Assembly: GCA_030247855.1 (NCBI GenBank)
Contig: JAPDRN010000004.1
Coordinates: 62,001 to 126,000, forward strand
DNA from: Knufia peltigerae
Taxonomy: Eukaryota > Ascomycota > Eurotiomycetes > Chaetothyriales > Trichomeriaceae
Direction: 5' to 3'
DNA: 64,000 nucleotides
Shown: piece after piece, positions 45,849-57,279 of the stretch
How the letters are laid out: each line of letters starts with the position of its first letter
Position numbering within the stretch: position 1 is the first letter of the stretch
Notes under the pieces: model-generated
What the model saw: only the letters and a program-made list of their open reading frames with translations
Databases searched by the model: none
What the model was told of the DNA's origin: nothing
Position numbers and translations under genes: made by a program

Positions 45849-46311
45849 TGTAAAGTGGATGATTGGTGATTAAGTACTTTCAAAAAGGTCTGTCCGGACT
45901 TGGTCAATGAACTGATGAATAGGCGATTAAGGCGACCACTTCACCAGGTGTCCGTACACTGTACATACTTGTTGTACGGGCGTATCGAAGCTTGATGAAG
46001 TCAAGGATGATACGACTATTCCGGAAACCGACTAGCGTGAATAAAGGAGGGAGCCCGCGGGCGCCCGAATGCTGACTAATGGGTGTTGAGCGACACAGGC
46101 TTGATATGAGGACGAGGTCGATGATCTCGAATTACTCTATACAATAATATGTCAAGTCTATGATTATATCTAAGATTTACACTCTTCTAGAACAAAACAT
46201 CATCATCCTATGCTTTTGGACATCCCGAATCTTTGTACACCATTGCTCGCTAGAACGCTCGACACACAAATTAAATCCGACCCAAAATGCTGACTCTCTT
46301 TTCAAAAATGT
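45849..46311. other. Tandem intergenic stretch
   Basis: About 460 bp form the aldo-keto reductase promoter and the 3' flank of the next MFS gene on the same strand. It is AT-rich near 46130-46200. No repeat or RNA was seen. Confidence 0.4.
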
Positions 46312-48350
46312 CTAGAAATGGTGATGACTCGTATGACTGTACACCCTGACAAAGTCGTCCACGCGACTCCGATCTTCGCTTCGCGACGCACGGGTGCTGG
46401 CTCGTCCCATGTTTCGTTGACTCGCTCTGCTGTTCCGAGTCGCTTGTGCGCTCAATCGACTCATACCAGGATCGCCAGCCTGGCTCGCCTTCTCATCCTC
46501 TTCTTCCTCGGCTTCTTCGCGTTCTTCTTCCTCGACATGCTTCTGCTGCTCGCGGAACTGCGCCATAATCTCATGCGCCTGCGCTGCATACTTGCACTTC
46601 ATCCGAATCGGCTCGCCATACTTGTAAAAGATGAACGGGAACGGGGTACAGGCCAGAGCCAGGAATGCAGGTATCGATGACGCCCAATGAATACCGAGAT
46701 TTGCATACATCTGGGAGGTGAATAGAGGAAACGCAGCACCAAAGAGAGATCGAAGTACCGAGTTCGCGGCCAAGACTGATGCTGCGTAAATGGTGTACGC
46801 GTCGATGAGATAATTCATACAGCCCAAGAAGACCAACACCATGCCGAAGCCGAACGGTGCAGTCGCGATTATACTGACAATCCAGTGAACAGAAGGCCCA
46901 TTTGTCTATAAAAGATGTTAGCGTCAAGTCATCACAAAGAGGGATTTTGACGAATCTTACCCATGCAAACCAGAATAGGCCGATCGGAAGTGCAACCGAA
47001 CCCACCATTACTGGAGGTAGTCGTGCTTCGGGGGGAGCATCGCCATCATGTTCCTCTTCGATTCTCGCATAACGTTTGTTGTCGATGATGCTGTAAGTAA
47101 CGCCGAGCAGCATTCCAACAGCCACACCCAAGAAAGCGAGCCCACCAATGCCTGCCGACCAACCTCGTCCCTGTTGATAGACAATTGGAAAGGCTCCAAA
47201 ACACATATATAGAGTTCCGTAAATGATTGCCATGTAGATGGAGATGAGCAAGACGATAGGCTCGAGAAACAACAAAGCCCATGGCCGAGCCAATGATTTT
47301 TGGAAGGCAGCTTTGGGAGTCGTTTTGCCCTGTCTTCTTTCCAATACCGAAATATAGACCTTTCCAGTCTTCTTGGATAGCTTAGCAGCACGACGTGAAA
47401 GAATGACGGGCGAATAGGTCTCCGGAATGGTCAAGGTGCCGAAGATCCACAAGACCCCTGTGAAACAAGCCATGACACCTTCATTCCATCTCCATCCGAT
47501 CGTCTCACCGACGAAGCCACCAACGATAGGTCCAACGACTGGACCCAAAAAGGGTGCAGCAGCGAATATGGACATGCCGAGACCTCTTTGATTGGAAGGA
47601 AACATATCAGCAATGACACCGCCAGCATTTGTGAGAGGAGACGATCCGAAAGTGCCAGCGAAGAATCTTAAAACGATAAGAGTTGCCATCGAATTTGCAC
47701 CAGCTGCGCCCGCATTGAAAGCGGTCAGAACCGCGTAGGTACCGAAAAAGAGAACTTGTCGTCCATAAAGCTCACTCATAGGTGCCCTGGTGGGTGGATT
47801 AGCAGGAGCTCGACCACAAGATGAAAAATAATGGCCCTCAACCGACCACAGTCACTTACCAGAGTAATGGACCGATAGCGAAGCCCAGCACAAACAAGGA
47901 AATACCAAGAGTATAAACCTCCTGACTGACTCCGAAAGTTCTGATGACTTCCTCTGCTCCACCTGAGTATGCAGAAGACACAAATGCAACAGCAAGGGTG
48001 GCCAAAGCGACAGTGAGTGTTATAAACCACTTCTTGACCTGTGAGAATTCCATGGGATTTCGAGGATCGTTCGGGATAAATTCAACAATAAAAGGGTCAT
48101 CTTCGGTGCCGGATCCCCAGTATGGGTAGTTGGCAACAGCATCTGTGATGAGCGACTGACTGGCGACCAGTCTCCAATGGGGAACCTTCTCCCTCGGGTG
48201 GTGATACTGCTGAAGTTCTGCTTGCTTTTCGGGATCGGTGCTGGGTCGTTGATTCACTTCGTAACCCTCCGGTGTGGTCGTCGACGTTGTAGATGATGGG
48301 GTTCTGGAAGGCGAGGACGGGTCGGTGACTGGAGACTGAGGAGATGCCAT
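46312..48350 (-). CDS. MFS transporter, DHA1 polyamine/drug type
   Basis: This gene has three exons (47860..48350, 46961..47786, 46312..46905) and encodes 636 residues with phase kept. A long cytosolic N-terminus carries Ser/Thr-Pro repeats and the family box IPNDPRNPMEFSQVKKWF just before membrane segment 1. Other family marks are SELYGRQ after segment 2, GTFGSSPLTNAGGVIADMF in segment 4 and a PET motif (LTIPETYSPVIL). The second half includes GFGMVLVFLGCMNYLIDAY. After the last segment an unusual cytosolic tail contains a Glu-rich run (EEEEREEAEEEEDE) and an Arg/Ser-rich end that could be phosphorylated. Twelve membrane segments are expected in the plasma membrane. Relatives export drugs, polyamines or fluconazole-like compounds. 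The start at 48350 avoids an upstream in-frame extension to 48458 that has no family match. Confidence 0.93.
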
Positions 48351-49031
48351 GGTGGGAATGTATTCGAGGGCGACACACGTGGTGGCACAAGTCTCCCAAG
48401 TCTTTTGCGACAAAGATAGACGATATAGGAAGGAAAACGTGGTCGGAGAAGATTGCATCCATCATAGTTCTATTATAGGCGGCGCATTGGGCACATGAAT
48501 ATGTTGATGCAGTACGGAGTAAATCCATTGATACAAATGATTGCATCGGTGCATCTTTTCACTAAAGTCCGCATCATTGTTGCATTAGCGCCGATCTAGC
48601 GCCACTTGAGTTCTCCCACCAAGTCATTTCATTGGCTCAATTTCACTAAAGGGTCTTTTAAGCTCATACTGCTGACATCATTCCATGGACTCTCCGACTC
48701 GTGGCTTTTTCTGGATCGTTGAATATGGTGCATAATTTGCTTCATTAAAATTTTGTTCGGGCTCAAATTCCCATATTGAACTCCGAAAAGAGGCTGTGTC
48801 CTTGCCGTGTAACCGATCGAAATCTTTTTCCAGTTCCTGAATATTGAGTTCATGACTTGAAACGATCCAAATTTCTTGCCCAAGTACGGAGTCAACGCTG
48901 CCGAACAAGGTGCCACCAAGCAAAGACTCGCCAGTCTTCAGTAGAATGAGTAAACAAATGGACTCCACCCAATGGTAAGGGAAAACGTATTCAAACCCAT
49001 CCAAGAGCTATCCCAAATATTTGTACACACA
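48351..49031. other. Tandem intergenic stretch
   Basis: About 680 bp lie upstream of the MFS gene, ending at the 3' end of the ERD2-like gene. Minus-strand open frames of about 100 residues (48629-49004) overlap in two frames and show no domain. Confidence 0.45.
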
Positions 49032-50213
49032 TCACTTGTTCGAAGGTGAACTAGCACGCCATTCTTCGTTGCTGTTCAGCACTTTATTGCCAGGGTCATC
49101 CAGCTGAGGAGCATCGTCGTCATCATCGTCGGCAAACTCAAATGATTCCGGGTCCGGTTGGAATGAGCCTGAAGCAAGCATGGGATCTGCTTCAGTATCA
49201 CCACTATCACCGCTCTTTACGGCTCTCTTTCCCTTATCATGCTCGTGCAATGTATCGTCGGCGGAAATCTGCAAGTTGTGGTTAGAAACTGCAACAAATA
49301 TCGCCGTCAACACTCAAGCATAAAAGGCAGACACTTACGGATATGCCACGTGGGCCCCAGCGATTGACTTTGGGCTGGACATTCCCATTTGGCTCTCTAT
49401 TTCCTGCTTCCGCTTCATCTTCCTCTGTCGGTTCTTGGCCTTGCTTGAACACGCGGTTGACCAGCCATCCTTTTCTCAGATCTTCTGCATCCACAACGCC
49501 GCCGCCTCTCAGCTTGACTCTTTGTCTCGTCCAGTATACCCACGCAAAGTCCACATAAAATGCCGTTTGGACAATACCGAAGATAACCGAAACTGCATCT
49601 GGTTTCGAGGGAGTAAATGCACGGTAGATCCAGTTGAGAAGGTAGAATGCTCGGTAGGAACCCAAGGTAACCAAATAGAACGAGTCAATAACGGTTGGTA
49701 CAGTCGTTTGGCGCAGGAGGATAAGCTGTGGAAGGACACAGACAGATTCGAGAATGATGGAGAATGTCCAGAGCACTTCGCTGAAGGTACTGCGTGTCCA
49801 ACCGTTGAAGATCAGTGAGATCAAAGGTGCCGCAATCAGTGATGCGCCGGCTGCGTATGCGCCCCATTTCCAGGCCTTCTCTTGCTCGCGTGTCCTGGCA
49901 TACACCCTGGTCATCAACACAATGATGTATATGGACGACCAGATATAGAAATTCTTGAGCACAAAATTCCACCAGGATACAGTCGGCGATACCCAAAATA
50001 GGTCTAGATAGCGAGTGCAGAAGACTGCAATATAGAGGATCTGTGTAAGGAGTGAAACGCCTGGTTGATAGCAAGTTAGCTGTAGATGCTTGAATCTCAC
50101 AACGAGGAGGACCAACCTTCGGCGCTCTTATTGGAGTGAATAGCCCAGATGAGAATGCATTTTGAGGCCGTGTGCGAGACATCGCCCAAGATGCGAAAGA
50201 TATTGAGATTCAT
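49032..50213 (-). CDS. ER lumen protein-retaining receptor (ERD2-like)
   Basis: This gene has three exons (50117..50213, 49339..50060, 49032..49268) and encodes 351 residues. Exon 1 encodes MNLNIFRILGDVSHTASKCI, the classic KDEL/HDEL-receptor start. TQILYIAVFCTRYLDLFW follows, then VYARTREQEKAW and LESVCVLPQLILL, with seven membrane segments in all. The receptor domain takes about 215 residues, the usual total length of Erd2. The remaining 130 or so residues form a soluble acidic tail (FADDDDDDAPQLDD) encoded partly by exon 3. Relatives with such tails occur in filamentous fungi and may be a paralogue distinct from the housekeeping receptor. The role would be retrieval of HDEL-type proteins from the Golgi to the ER. 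Phase is conserved at both introns. Confidence 0.93.
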
Positions 50214-53200
50214 TGTTGCTGCGTAGACATCACCAACTGAGACGAGAGAGTGGTGCCTGTGCGAATGATAAGGGAAGATTATTAGAAGTAAATATCTCTC
50301 AGATAAGACGACGGCCTCCAGATAGCCAGAAACGAAAGCATAGAAGTGAAAGCAATCACAGAGAACGACGCAGGCTGCGTTACCTCATCGCAGTTGTTGG
50401 AATTGCGCAGCCTGCGTGAGCTGAGACACGCGCGGAATAGGAGAAACGTAGGTGTCTCGGGAAACCTTCCATATTCAGGCGCTTCACTTCTCTATCTTCC
50501 TCTGGGTACGAGGAGTCTGGTGTGGTCCACATTCATGTCGACCGACCTGTTACTCCTCTCTTTCCCAACTCATATGCCTGATCAGTCACCGAGCTCTTCG
50601 CCATCTATGGTCGGTCTGTACACGTCTACCAAAAGACTTGCATCATAATAACAGTATCTCCTCCCTCCGCGCACTCACGGCGCTTCAGGTTGGTCCGTGT
50701 CCATGACTTGTCCAGGCACACGACTCGGGCCGGTCCTGAAGCTGCCAGGGACAGGTCATCGTCATGTGTGCTGCTTCGGCATCACTCTACGGCTAAGTGA
50801 CGGGCGTATCTTACCATGAGTGCCTGTGCATTCGTCACTTAATCACTGGAATCTATCGGTCAATCGTATCTTCAAGTCCCATGACAAATGCAGAGCCTAT
50901 TGTAATGGAAGCCTTTACGGGAGCGATGGTTACATGGGACGCACCATTGATCACCGAAGCTATTGAATGTGTGGGTCAATCTTCATCGGATTTCCACTTG
51001 GAGCACATCATGCGACCGTTGCTGGAGACTTCATCATTCTCATAAAGGTTCCCCGAATGTGACAGTGGCTGACACTCTCATGCAGCAATAATGCACGCTC
51101 TTAGCTTTCTGCTATCTGATCCTCATCACTCGGCACAGTCTCAAGATGGCGCACTATTCGAGGTTGCTATCGTCTTGGGTGGTAGAACCGCTCTCGGGAG
51201 GCACACTTGACGACATGTTGCGTACCTTGCACCTCATCTAAATTCTAGCTTTCTTATCGAGTTGCCCGAAGCCTTTCGATCTAGGCGATGTATCATCCTT
51301 TCGCTGAGATTGCAGGCTTTGCTGGGAACAGACGTCGCATTCAACAAGAAATCTTGAAAATGGAGGCATCGATAATGGCTGGTATGCGGGATCGTAGAGG
51401 CATCAAGACAGGGATCGCAATCAAATGCACGAATGTGCTATTTGTTTCTGTGATACTGTCCATGACACCTGCTCTAGACAGAAGGATGGTATCACTCGAG
51501 GTCTCTAGGTCTGGACCAATGCTTGTTTGAAGATCTTCGACCTGCAGCTACGAAATTCCACCGTTTGCTTTGTTGGGCTCTTCGACCAGAGTCCCAAACG
51601 CCTGTTCATGATGCCCTGTGCCATCGAGCCTGCTTACAAAGTCTAAGGCCGCAAGATGAAAGAGTCTCACTGTGCCAAGGTGGTGTATGATGTACTCCAA
51701 ACTGCGACTGCCACACTCTGCATATGCGTGTCTTTTGGCCCTCGGCGCCAGCGTCTTCGGAACAATAACCGATGCATGCAATGGCGCTTCTATCACACCG
51801 GAGATTGACGTGGTAGGCTCATGAGCTGCAGAAGTACATAGGGGCTTGGGCACTAAAACGTCCCACTTTCCGCCCCCAAGATGCGACCAGTTTTTAGCCG
51901 ACCGCGTTCCCGATGTCAGCTCAATGTTCCGACGCGTCTCGGTCGTTACACCTGACTTCCATTCTCGTCAAGAACAACAGTTACAATAGCAACTTCACCC
52001 AGCATCAGTTCGTGACCAGCACTGTATCTTCAGTCCCTCCTCAATCTGCAAATGCCCTGAGGTCAAGTAGAGCCTCGAAAAGGCAAGACATGTTGACGTC
52101 CAACAGTAAAGATTGGGCCAACCACAAGATGGCAGTGCCAATTTCTCATTCCATCAGGTCAACGCGCATTATCGTCTGCTCGCATTACGACAGCCGGCAG
52201 AAGCAGCCCTGCGGGGGCGGGAGCATCGTTGCCATGCGGCATACCCTGTCTTTGAATTGTCAAGTGTGCATGAAAATCGCACTGGTTCAGCCCTTCGACC
52301 TGCAGAATGGATGCCCGAACACGACTATTGAATGAGCGTGGCATTCGTGCTGCGAGATTTGCAGTGCCGCAACGATCACAGCACTTCTGGCCAGTCGCTT
52401 GAGATAGCGTTACCTCGATTCTGTGGCTCCGCCAACTATGAATTAGCCGCCCGAAGGCTTTGGCGCTTGCTGGACCACAATATGATCCCCAATTCGCCGA
52501 ACAGGTCTTTAAGGCAGACCTGGGTGAACCCTGTGTCGAGCATGGCGACCCTCCAACATGGAAGAATTACTCGGAACCCATGGAGGCCAGCATTATGCTT
52601 TGCCGGTCGCGGTAGCCATGCCTACTCGAGGTGAGTGTATTCAGTCGCTTGCTGACAAAGCCAAAGGAGCTGCATGGGCGTTTCGATGCCAGACTGGTTG
52701 TATGGCTGTGATGCCTATCGGCCGATCGACCCTTTCACTTTTCACTTCCGCTACGTCGCCTGTTTGTTGAACCATGTAGCCTCGGGGGTAGGATGGGCTC
52801 CTTTGGTCGCGACCACACTACGGCCGGGTCTAATTGCATGAACCCACCTTGTACCCCATCACTCTTCTCACGCCTGTCATGCCTATACCTAGCGTAGGTA
52901 TAGTGACTCCAGACATCTAATGCAAGCCACCTTGTGCGGTATCAGCGGCTACCCGTCCCCTCACAAAGCCAGACGATCCAACTAAGCCATGGATCAAGTC
53001 AATGAATGATTCTTCCATGACCACGGCCATGGCATGGTTGCATAACAACTGAGCCAGCATCAAGTCCGCCTCCGCGTTTCGTCAAGGCAGATTGATTGTG
53101 CTTGGTCTCTGTAAAGTGCATATGGATCCTGAGGGTCAAAGAGCCGTAGAAGAATATATGTACTTCTTTGCTCCAAGAGTCACTGCTCCCCCGATATCTC

Positions 53201-53325
53201 CCTTTTGACTTGCTAGGTGTCTTTCCTCCGCACACAACTTCAACATCGCAATCATCAATCCTTCGTTGCCTCCGGAATTCCGGGGTAGAGGCTGACCAGC
53301 ATCTTCATTTTGATTGCCATGTGCG
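50214..53325. other. 3.1 kb gene-poor stretch
   Basis: No gene could be supported on either strand. Several weakly protein-like segments occur in changing frames near 50800-51530 and 52080-52760 on the plus strand. They could be remnants of a degraded gene, but none matches a family I can name. A palindrome is at 52883-52903. The left end is the ERD2-like promoter and the right end the promoter of the SANT-like gene. Confidence 0.45.
52883..52903. repeat. Perfect palindrome, 8 bp arms
   Basis: The arms are CTATACCT and AGGTATAG with the 5 bp spacer AGCGT. The inner ATACCT-N5-AGGTAT core is the same as at 33752-33768. Confidence 0.75.
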
Positions 53326-54116
53326 ATGTCGTCTTCGAGCAATCAAAGGCCATCCTCAAGGTCGACGTCGCAGTCTCGGGGGATGCAAAGGTCTCCGAAA
53401 TCGTCTAGGAGGGACAAAGTCCGTCAGGGCAAGTTGATTCGCGCATGGACGGATGAAGAGGTTTCTATGCTTGCACCCAACCGCAGATTTCATAGCTGAC
53501 ACTACCCTAGGAGAAGTTTCTGGTTCAAAGCCGAGACCAGAAAATCCACTACAAGGAAATCGCACGGCGACTTGACAAAACGGTCATGGCTTGTCGTATG
53601 CACCGTCACCACTTGAAAGCGGGAAGAAAAGGCCGTCGTCGCGATGGCATTGAGGATGACGAGTCAGAGCTTAGTGACACCACCGACGCATCGAACAGCC
53701 CTTCGCCATCGGCAATCACAGGTGGAGCGGGCAAGGGGCCACAAGAGCAGTCCCCCAAATTTAACAGTCCTCCACAATACCTGGCGGTGCGCCCAGCACC
53801 ATCGCAGCCACAAAGGCTTCCGAACTTCGAGACGTTCATTCGGAACACTTTTCCTGATAGCACTCACCGTCGCACAGCGTCGGCTCCTCAAAACAATGCC
53901 AACGTTGCGACTGCGACGTGGAGCAGTGACAGCAGGAGCACAAGCTTTCCTGCCAATGATAGCAGGCATGTGCGGACACAATCCGGTAAGCGACTGCGAC
54001 AAGGTGAAACTGCATCAACAACTGCTGATAGTTACTGTGCAGGGAGGCCGCAAAATAATACATCACAGAGTTATCAGAGTCCCGAGGAGCGACCAGCTTA
54101 CAGTCGTCGTCACTAG
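53326..54116 (+). CDS. SANT/Myb-like DNA-binding domain protein
   Basis: This gene has two exons (53326..53460 and 53511..54116) and encodes 246 residues, joined at phase 0. The N-terminus is rich in Ser and Arg. The single Myb/SANT-like domain crosses the intron: AWTDEE in exon 1, then KFLVQSRDQKIHYKEIARRL and MACRMHRHHLKAG in exon 2. The three helices and the spaced aromatic positions are visible. The rest is low-complexity Ser/Pro/Gln/Asn-rich sequence with basic patches, typical of a nuclear regulator. The donor (GTTTCT) is weak, but splicing here is needed to make the domain. Fungal relatives with one such domain are common and mostly uncharacterised. No target can be proposed. Confidence 0.8.
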
Positions 54117-55679
54117 CAGTAATACCCTTTCGAGCAAGCTTGGTGTGATCGACAGACCAAGCAAACGTGGGTATTATGGCTGTGTGGAGGCTGAGGCTCT
54201 CGACTCCCTTCGAAGCACTCTCGCGTTGAAATCTAACGAATCTCCTACTATCACATCACGATCATTATCATTTATGGCAATGTGGATTTTTTTATGGCTG
54301 CATCGAAAGAGCATTGGGAGGAAAGACGTCGGCATTTTGGTGCACTTAAGCTCGTTTCTGCAGGCCAGGTCACCAGCGGGCCGCCAGGTGGCTAGGCCTG
54401 TTCCTGGCCAGCGCTTGGATGGCGCAGAATCACCACCATCTTGGTGGTCTCTCACATCGTCGCTCACGACTGATGTAGCTCGAACCTGGTTGGCGAGGAC
54501 ATGCAGTTGGCCTGCAGCCGACGAGGGCACTGCAGAACAAGGCATAATCGAGAGAGATAGATATTTAGCGAAGAAGTTGTAATATAAATCACCTTAGGAA
54601 TCTACATATATGGCCTGTATTGGGGCATTTGTACATGTGGGCTCGATAGACATCACCGGCTCTCCACTCTCACAACAGCAGCACTATAACGAAAGATGCC
54701 GGAAGTTGTCACAGTGAGAGAGGTGTGCACAGTCGAGCTCGAGCTTCGTAGGCGCTGCTGCTACCACTACGCAATGAGGCCTTGGTCGTGGCCCAGGCTG
54801 TGGTTTGTACCTGAGACACGGCTCATTACTTGAGTGCGGATCGAGGTCAAATCCTGGTCCATCACTTCAGCGACCACCTGTGATACATGTGATAAGCCTC
54901 CGTGGAGAAATCAAGCCAAATCATCCACTTGAATGTCATTGGAATGTCATTGAGGCTATAATATGACATCTTGGCCATGGCCTATTTTCAGCCTCGTCCA
55001 AATCGCTTGTACGGCGCTCCGTGTTGTAAGAATTACCAGCCGGATGAATTGTTTCGCCGATCCGCCAGACGTCGAGTTGGGCGCAGTTTGTCATAACGGC
55101 ATTCATTCTTTATGTCAATGCCGATTCGGACGGACACTGGAACAGGATAACAAGACATGCCGATATAGGGATACGCAGTTTACATGATTACCTAGATACA
55201 ACTGAGTTCATGAGTAAGTTGGTGTCAAGACACTGGTGCCATCAGGTTCTTGACCAATTGTTCAAGTCGGTATTCTCTTTCGCTGTGTGTCTAGCTAGAT
55301 ACCACAATTGTTGGATTCGTAACGGGTTGACGCCGCGGACTTTGATCCCTTCCCCACATTTCCCTGATTCCATCTCTCAACAATAGAATCCCATTATTAA
55401 GCTACAGTCACACACCTACCGGGACTGGCACCCCTCTTCGTCATAGAGGGGGGGGGGGAGACGCGGTAGTTCGAAACAGGAAGGGTAGGTAAGGCATAAT
55501 TATAAACCACTTTGCCCGGCACCGATGCTGTTTTGAGAGAGCTTCTTTTCACTTACTACCTTCACTTAAAAGACCTCGATCCACACTCCTATACCTTAAT
55601 TTTCTTTTCCTCAAACCTGAAGCAGACAGTAAACCGTAGACAAGAATCAACTCGGGACCCACCCAGAAAAAACAAAGAC
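54117..55679. other. 1.6 kb intergenic stretch with poly-G
   Basis: No supported gene lies here. Two overlapping open frames on opposite strands at 54174-54582 are the continuation of shadow frames. A run of 11 G occurs at 55448-55458, about 220 bp upstream of the AKR7-like start. Confidence 0.45.
55448..55458. repeat. Poly-G tract
   Basis: Eleven consecutive G lie in the AKR promoter. Such tracts are slippage-prone and may be miscounted in the assembly. Confidence 0.85.
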
Positions 55680-56766
55680 ATGGCATCAGAGGGACTCAAG
55701 GTCGTCTTTGGCGGGGCCGTCATTGGAAACTACGAGCACTGGCAGGACGACAAAAACATCAACGATGCCTTTGACATGCTCCTGGCTCATGGAGCCAACA
55801 CCATCGACTCTGCCCAGCTCTATGGAGAGTCTGAGAAGAAGCTCGGTGAACTCAAGGCCGGAGACAGGTTCACCATTGACACCAAGTGGCTCGGTGGGTG
55901 GACACTCGGTTCGGCGACCAAGGACAACATCGTCAACACGGCCAAGGACAGTATCAAGAAGTTGGGTGTGAAACAGGTATGTGGAATATCAGAACATCGA
56001 CTTGCGTCTGAAGAGAACAGAATTTCGGCGTTGTTTTTACTTCCTGTATCACTTGATCTGAAAACTGTTCTGGTTTTGCTGACGTTGCCAAATGCAAAAC
56101 TCACAGGTCGACATCTTTTACATCCACGCTCCTGACAAGGACAGTCCGATCGAAGAGACGGTGGCCGGGGTCAACGAAGCCTACAAACTCGGCCTGTTTA
56201 AGCGTTTCGGCCTGTCCAACTACTCGGCCGAGGACGTGCAAAGGGTCTACGACGCGTGCAAGAAGAACGGCTACGTGCTCCCGACGGCCTACCAGGGCAA
56301 CTACAGCCCCGTCACTCGACTCCAGGAGACGAAACTGTTCCCCACGCTCCGCAAGCTCAACATGGCGTTCTACGCCTACTCGCCCATGGCCGGTGGGTTC
56401 CTGACCAAGACGGCCCAGCAGATCAAGGACGGCGCCGGTCGGTTCAGCGAGCAGGCCCTGGGCGGCATGTACCGGGACATGTACATGAAGGAGTCGTTCC
56501 TCAACGCCCTGGCCAAGTGGGAGGTCATCGCCAACGAGGAAGGCTGCTCTCGCGCCGAGTTGGCCTACCGTTGGGTGGCGTACAACTCTCCCCTCAAGAA
56601 GAGCCACGGGGACGCCATCATCGTCGGCGCCAGCTCCAAGCAACAGCTCGAGCAGACGCTCAAAGGCTTGGCCAATGGTCCTTTGAGTGACAAGGCCTGT
56701 AAGGGCATCGATGAGATCTGGGAGAGCGTCAAGGACGAAGCTCCGTATGACAACTACTCTCGGTAG
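55680..56766 (+). CDS. Aldo-keto reductase, AKR7/aflatoxin-aldehyde type
   Basis: This gene has two exons (55680..55976 and 56107..56766) and encodes 318 residues, joined at phase 0. The N-terminus VVFGGAVIGN and catalytic NTIDSAQLYGESE (Asp and Tyr) are followed by TKWLGG (Lys) and, across the intron, VDIFYIHAPDKDSPIEETVA (His). The segment GLSNYSAEDVQRVYDACKKNGY, then PTAYQGNYSPV and AYSPMAGGFLT, is typical of the AKR7 branch that includes aflatoxin B1 aldehyde reductases and related aryl-aldehyde reductases. The C-terminus has IVGASSKQQLEQTL for NADPH. It is a cytosolic detoxifying or metabolic reductase, and the exact substrate is unknown. The second exon has extreme GC at third codon positions, which creates a 294-residue antisense shadow frame. 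Stop at 56766. Confidence 0.95.
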
Positions 56767-57279
56767 TTTCATACTCTTCGCGAAATAGATGGATCCGTAT
56801 GGAGTACGAGGAGAAAAGTAAATCGTCATCCAGAATAGGGATAAAAAATCAATCGATACCGCATAAGACATCTCACTCTCTCTTCGTACATCTTTGATCG
56901 ATGCTCGACTTATCATCTCTAACCATGTGGCTTTTCGGCGGGGGCGTACAAAATGCCTGTCGATCAGGTACAAAAGATCCCGCATTAAGGCGCCCTACAT
57001 TAGGTCCAATTACGAGGTAGTCAAGCATTTCCCATAATCAAGCAACCTCCATTGATGATGAACTAAAAGGTACTCTAGGGCAATCATTAAGCGGTAAGCG
57101 AGACCTATCGTGTTCCATCCTTTATTCCATCGAACGAGCATAAGGATTGAAGAGGGGTAAGAACTGACGATGCCACCCTTCGGTAGGTGATGACAAAAAG
57201 TTTGTTGATTCCTTTATCATCTACGGAGTACCTGAATAAACACTTGATCAATTCAGACACTTGATACAACGGGTTCAAG
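56767..57279. other. Tandem intergenic stretch
   Basis: About 510 bp form the 3' flank of the AKR and the promoter of the cupin gene. The word GTAC/GGAGTAC recurs near 56796 and 57225. Nothing else was seen. Confidence 0.4.

Noticed and set aside
51913..52335. 140-residue plus-strand open frame in the 3.1 kb gap
   Set aside because: No ATG context or conserved pattern; competing frames look equally likely.
53644..54582. 312-residue plus-strand open frame
   Set aside because: Out of frame with the SANT-like gene over half its length; no domain in the remainder.
56101..56985. 294-residue minus-strand open frame
   Set aside because: Antisense shadow of the AKR7-like exon 2.
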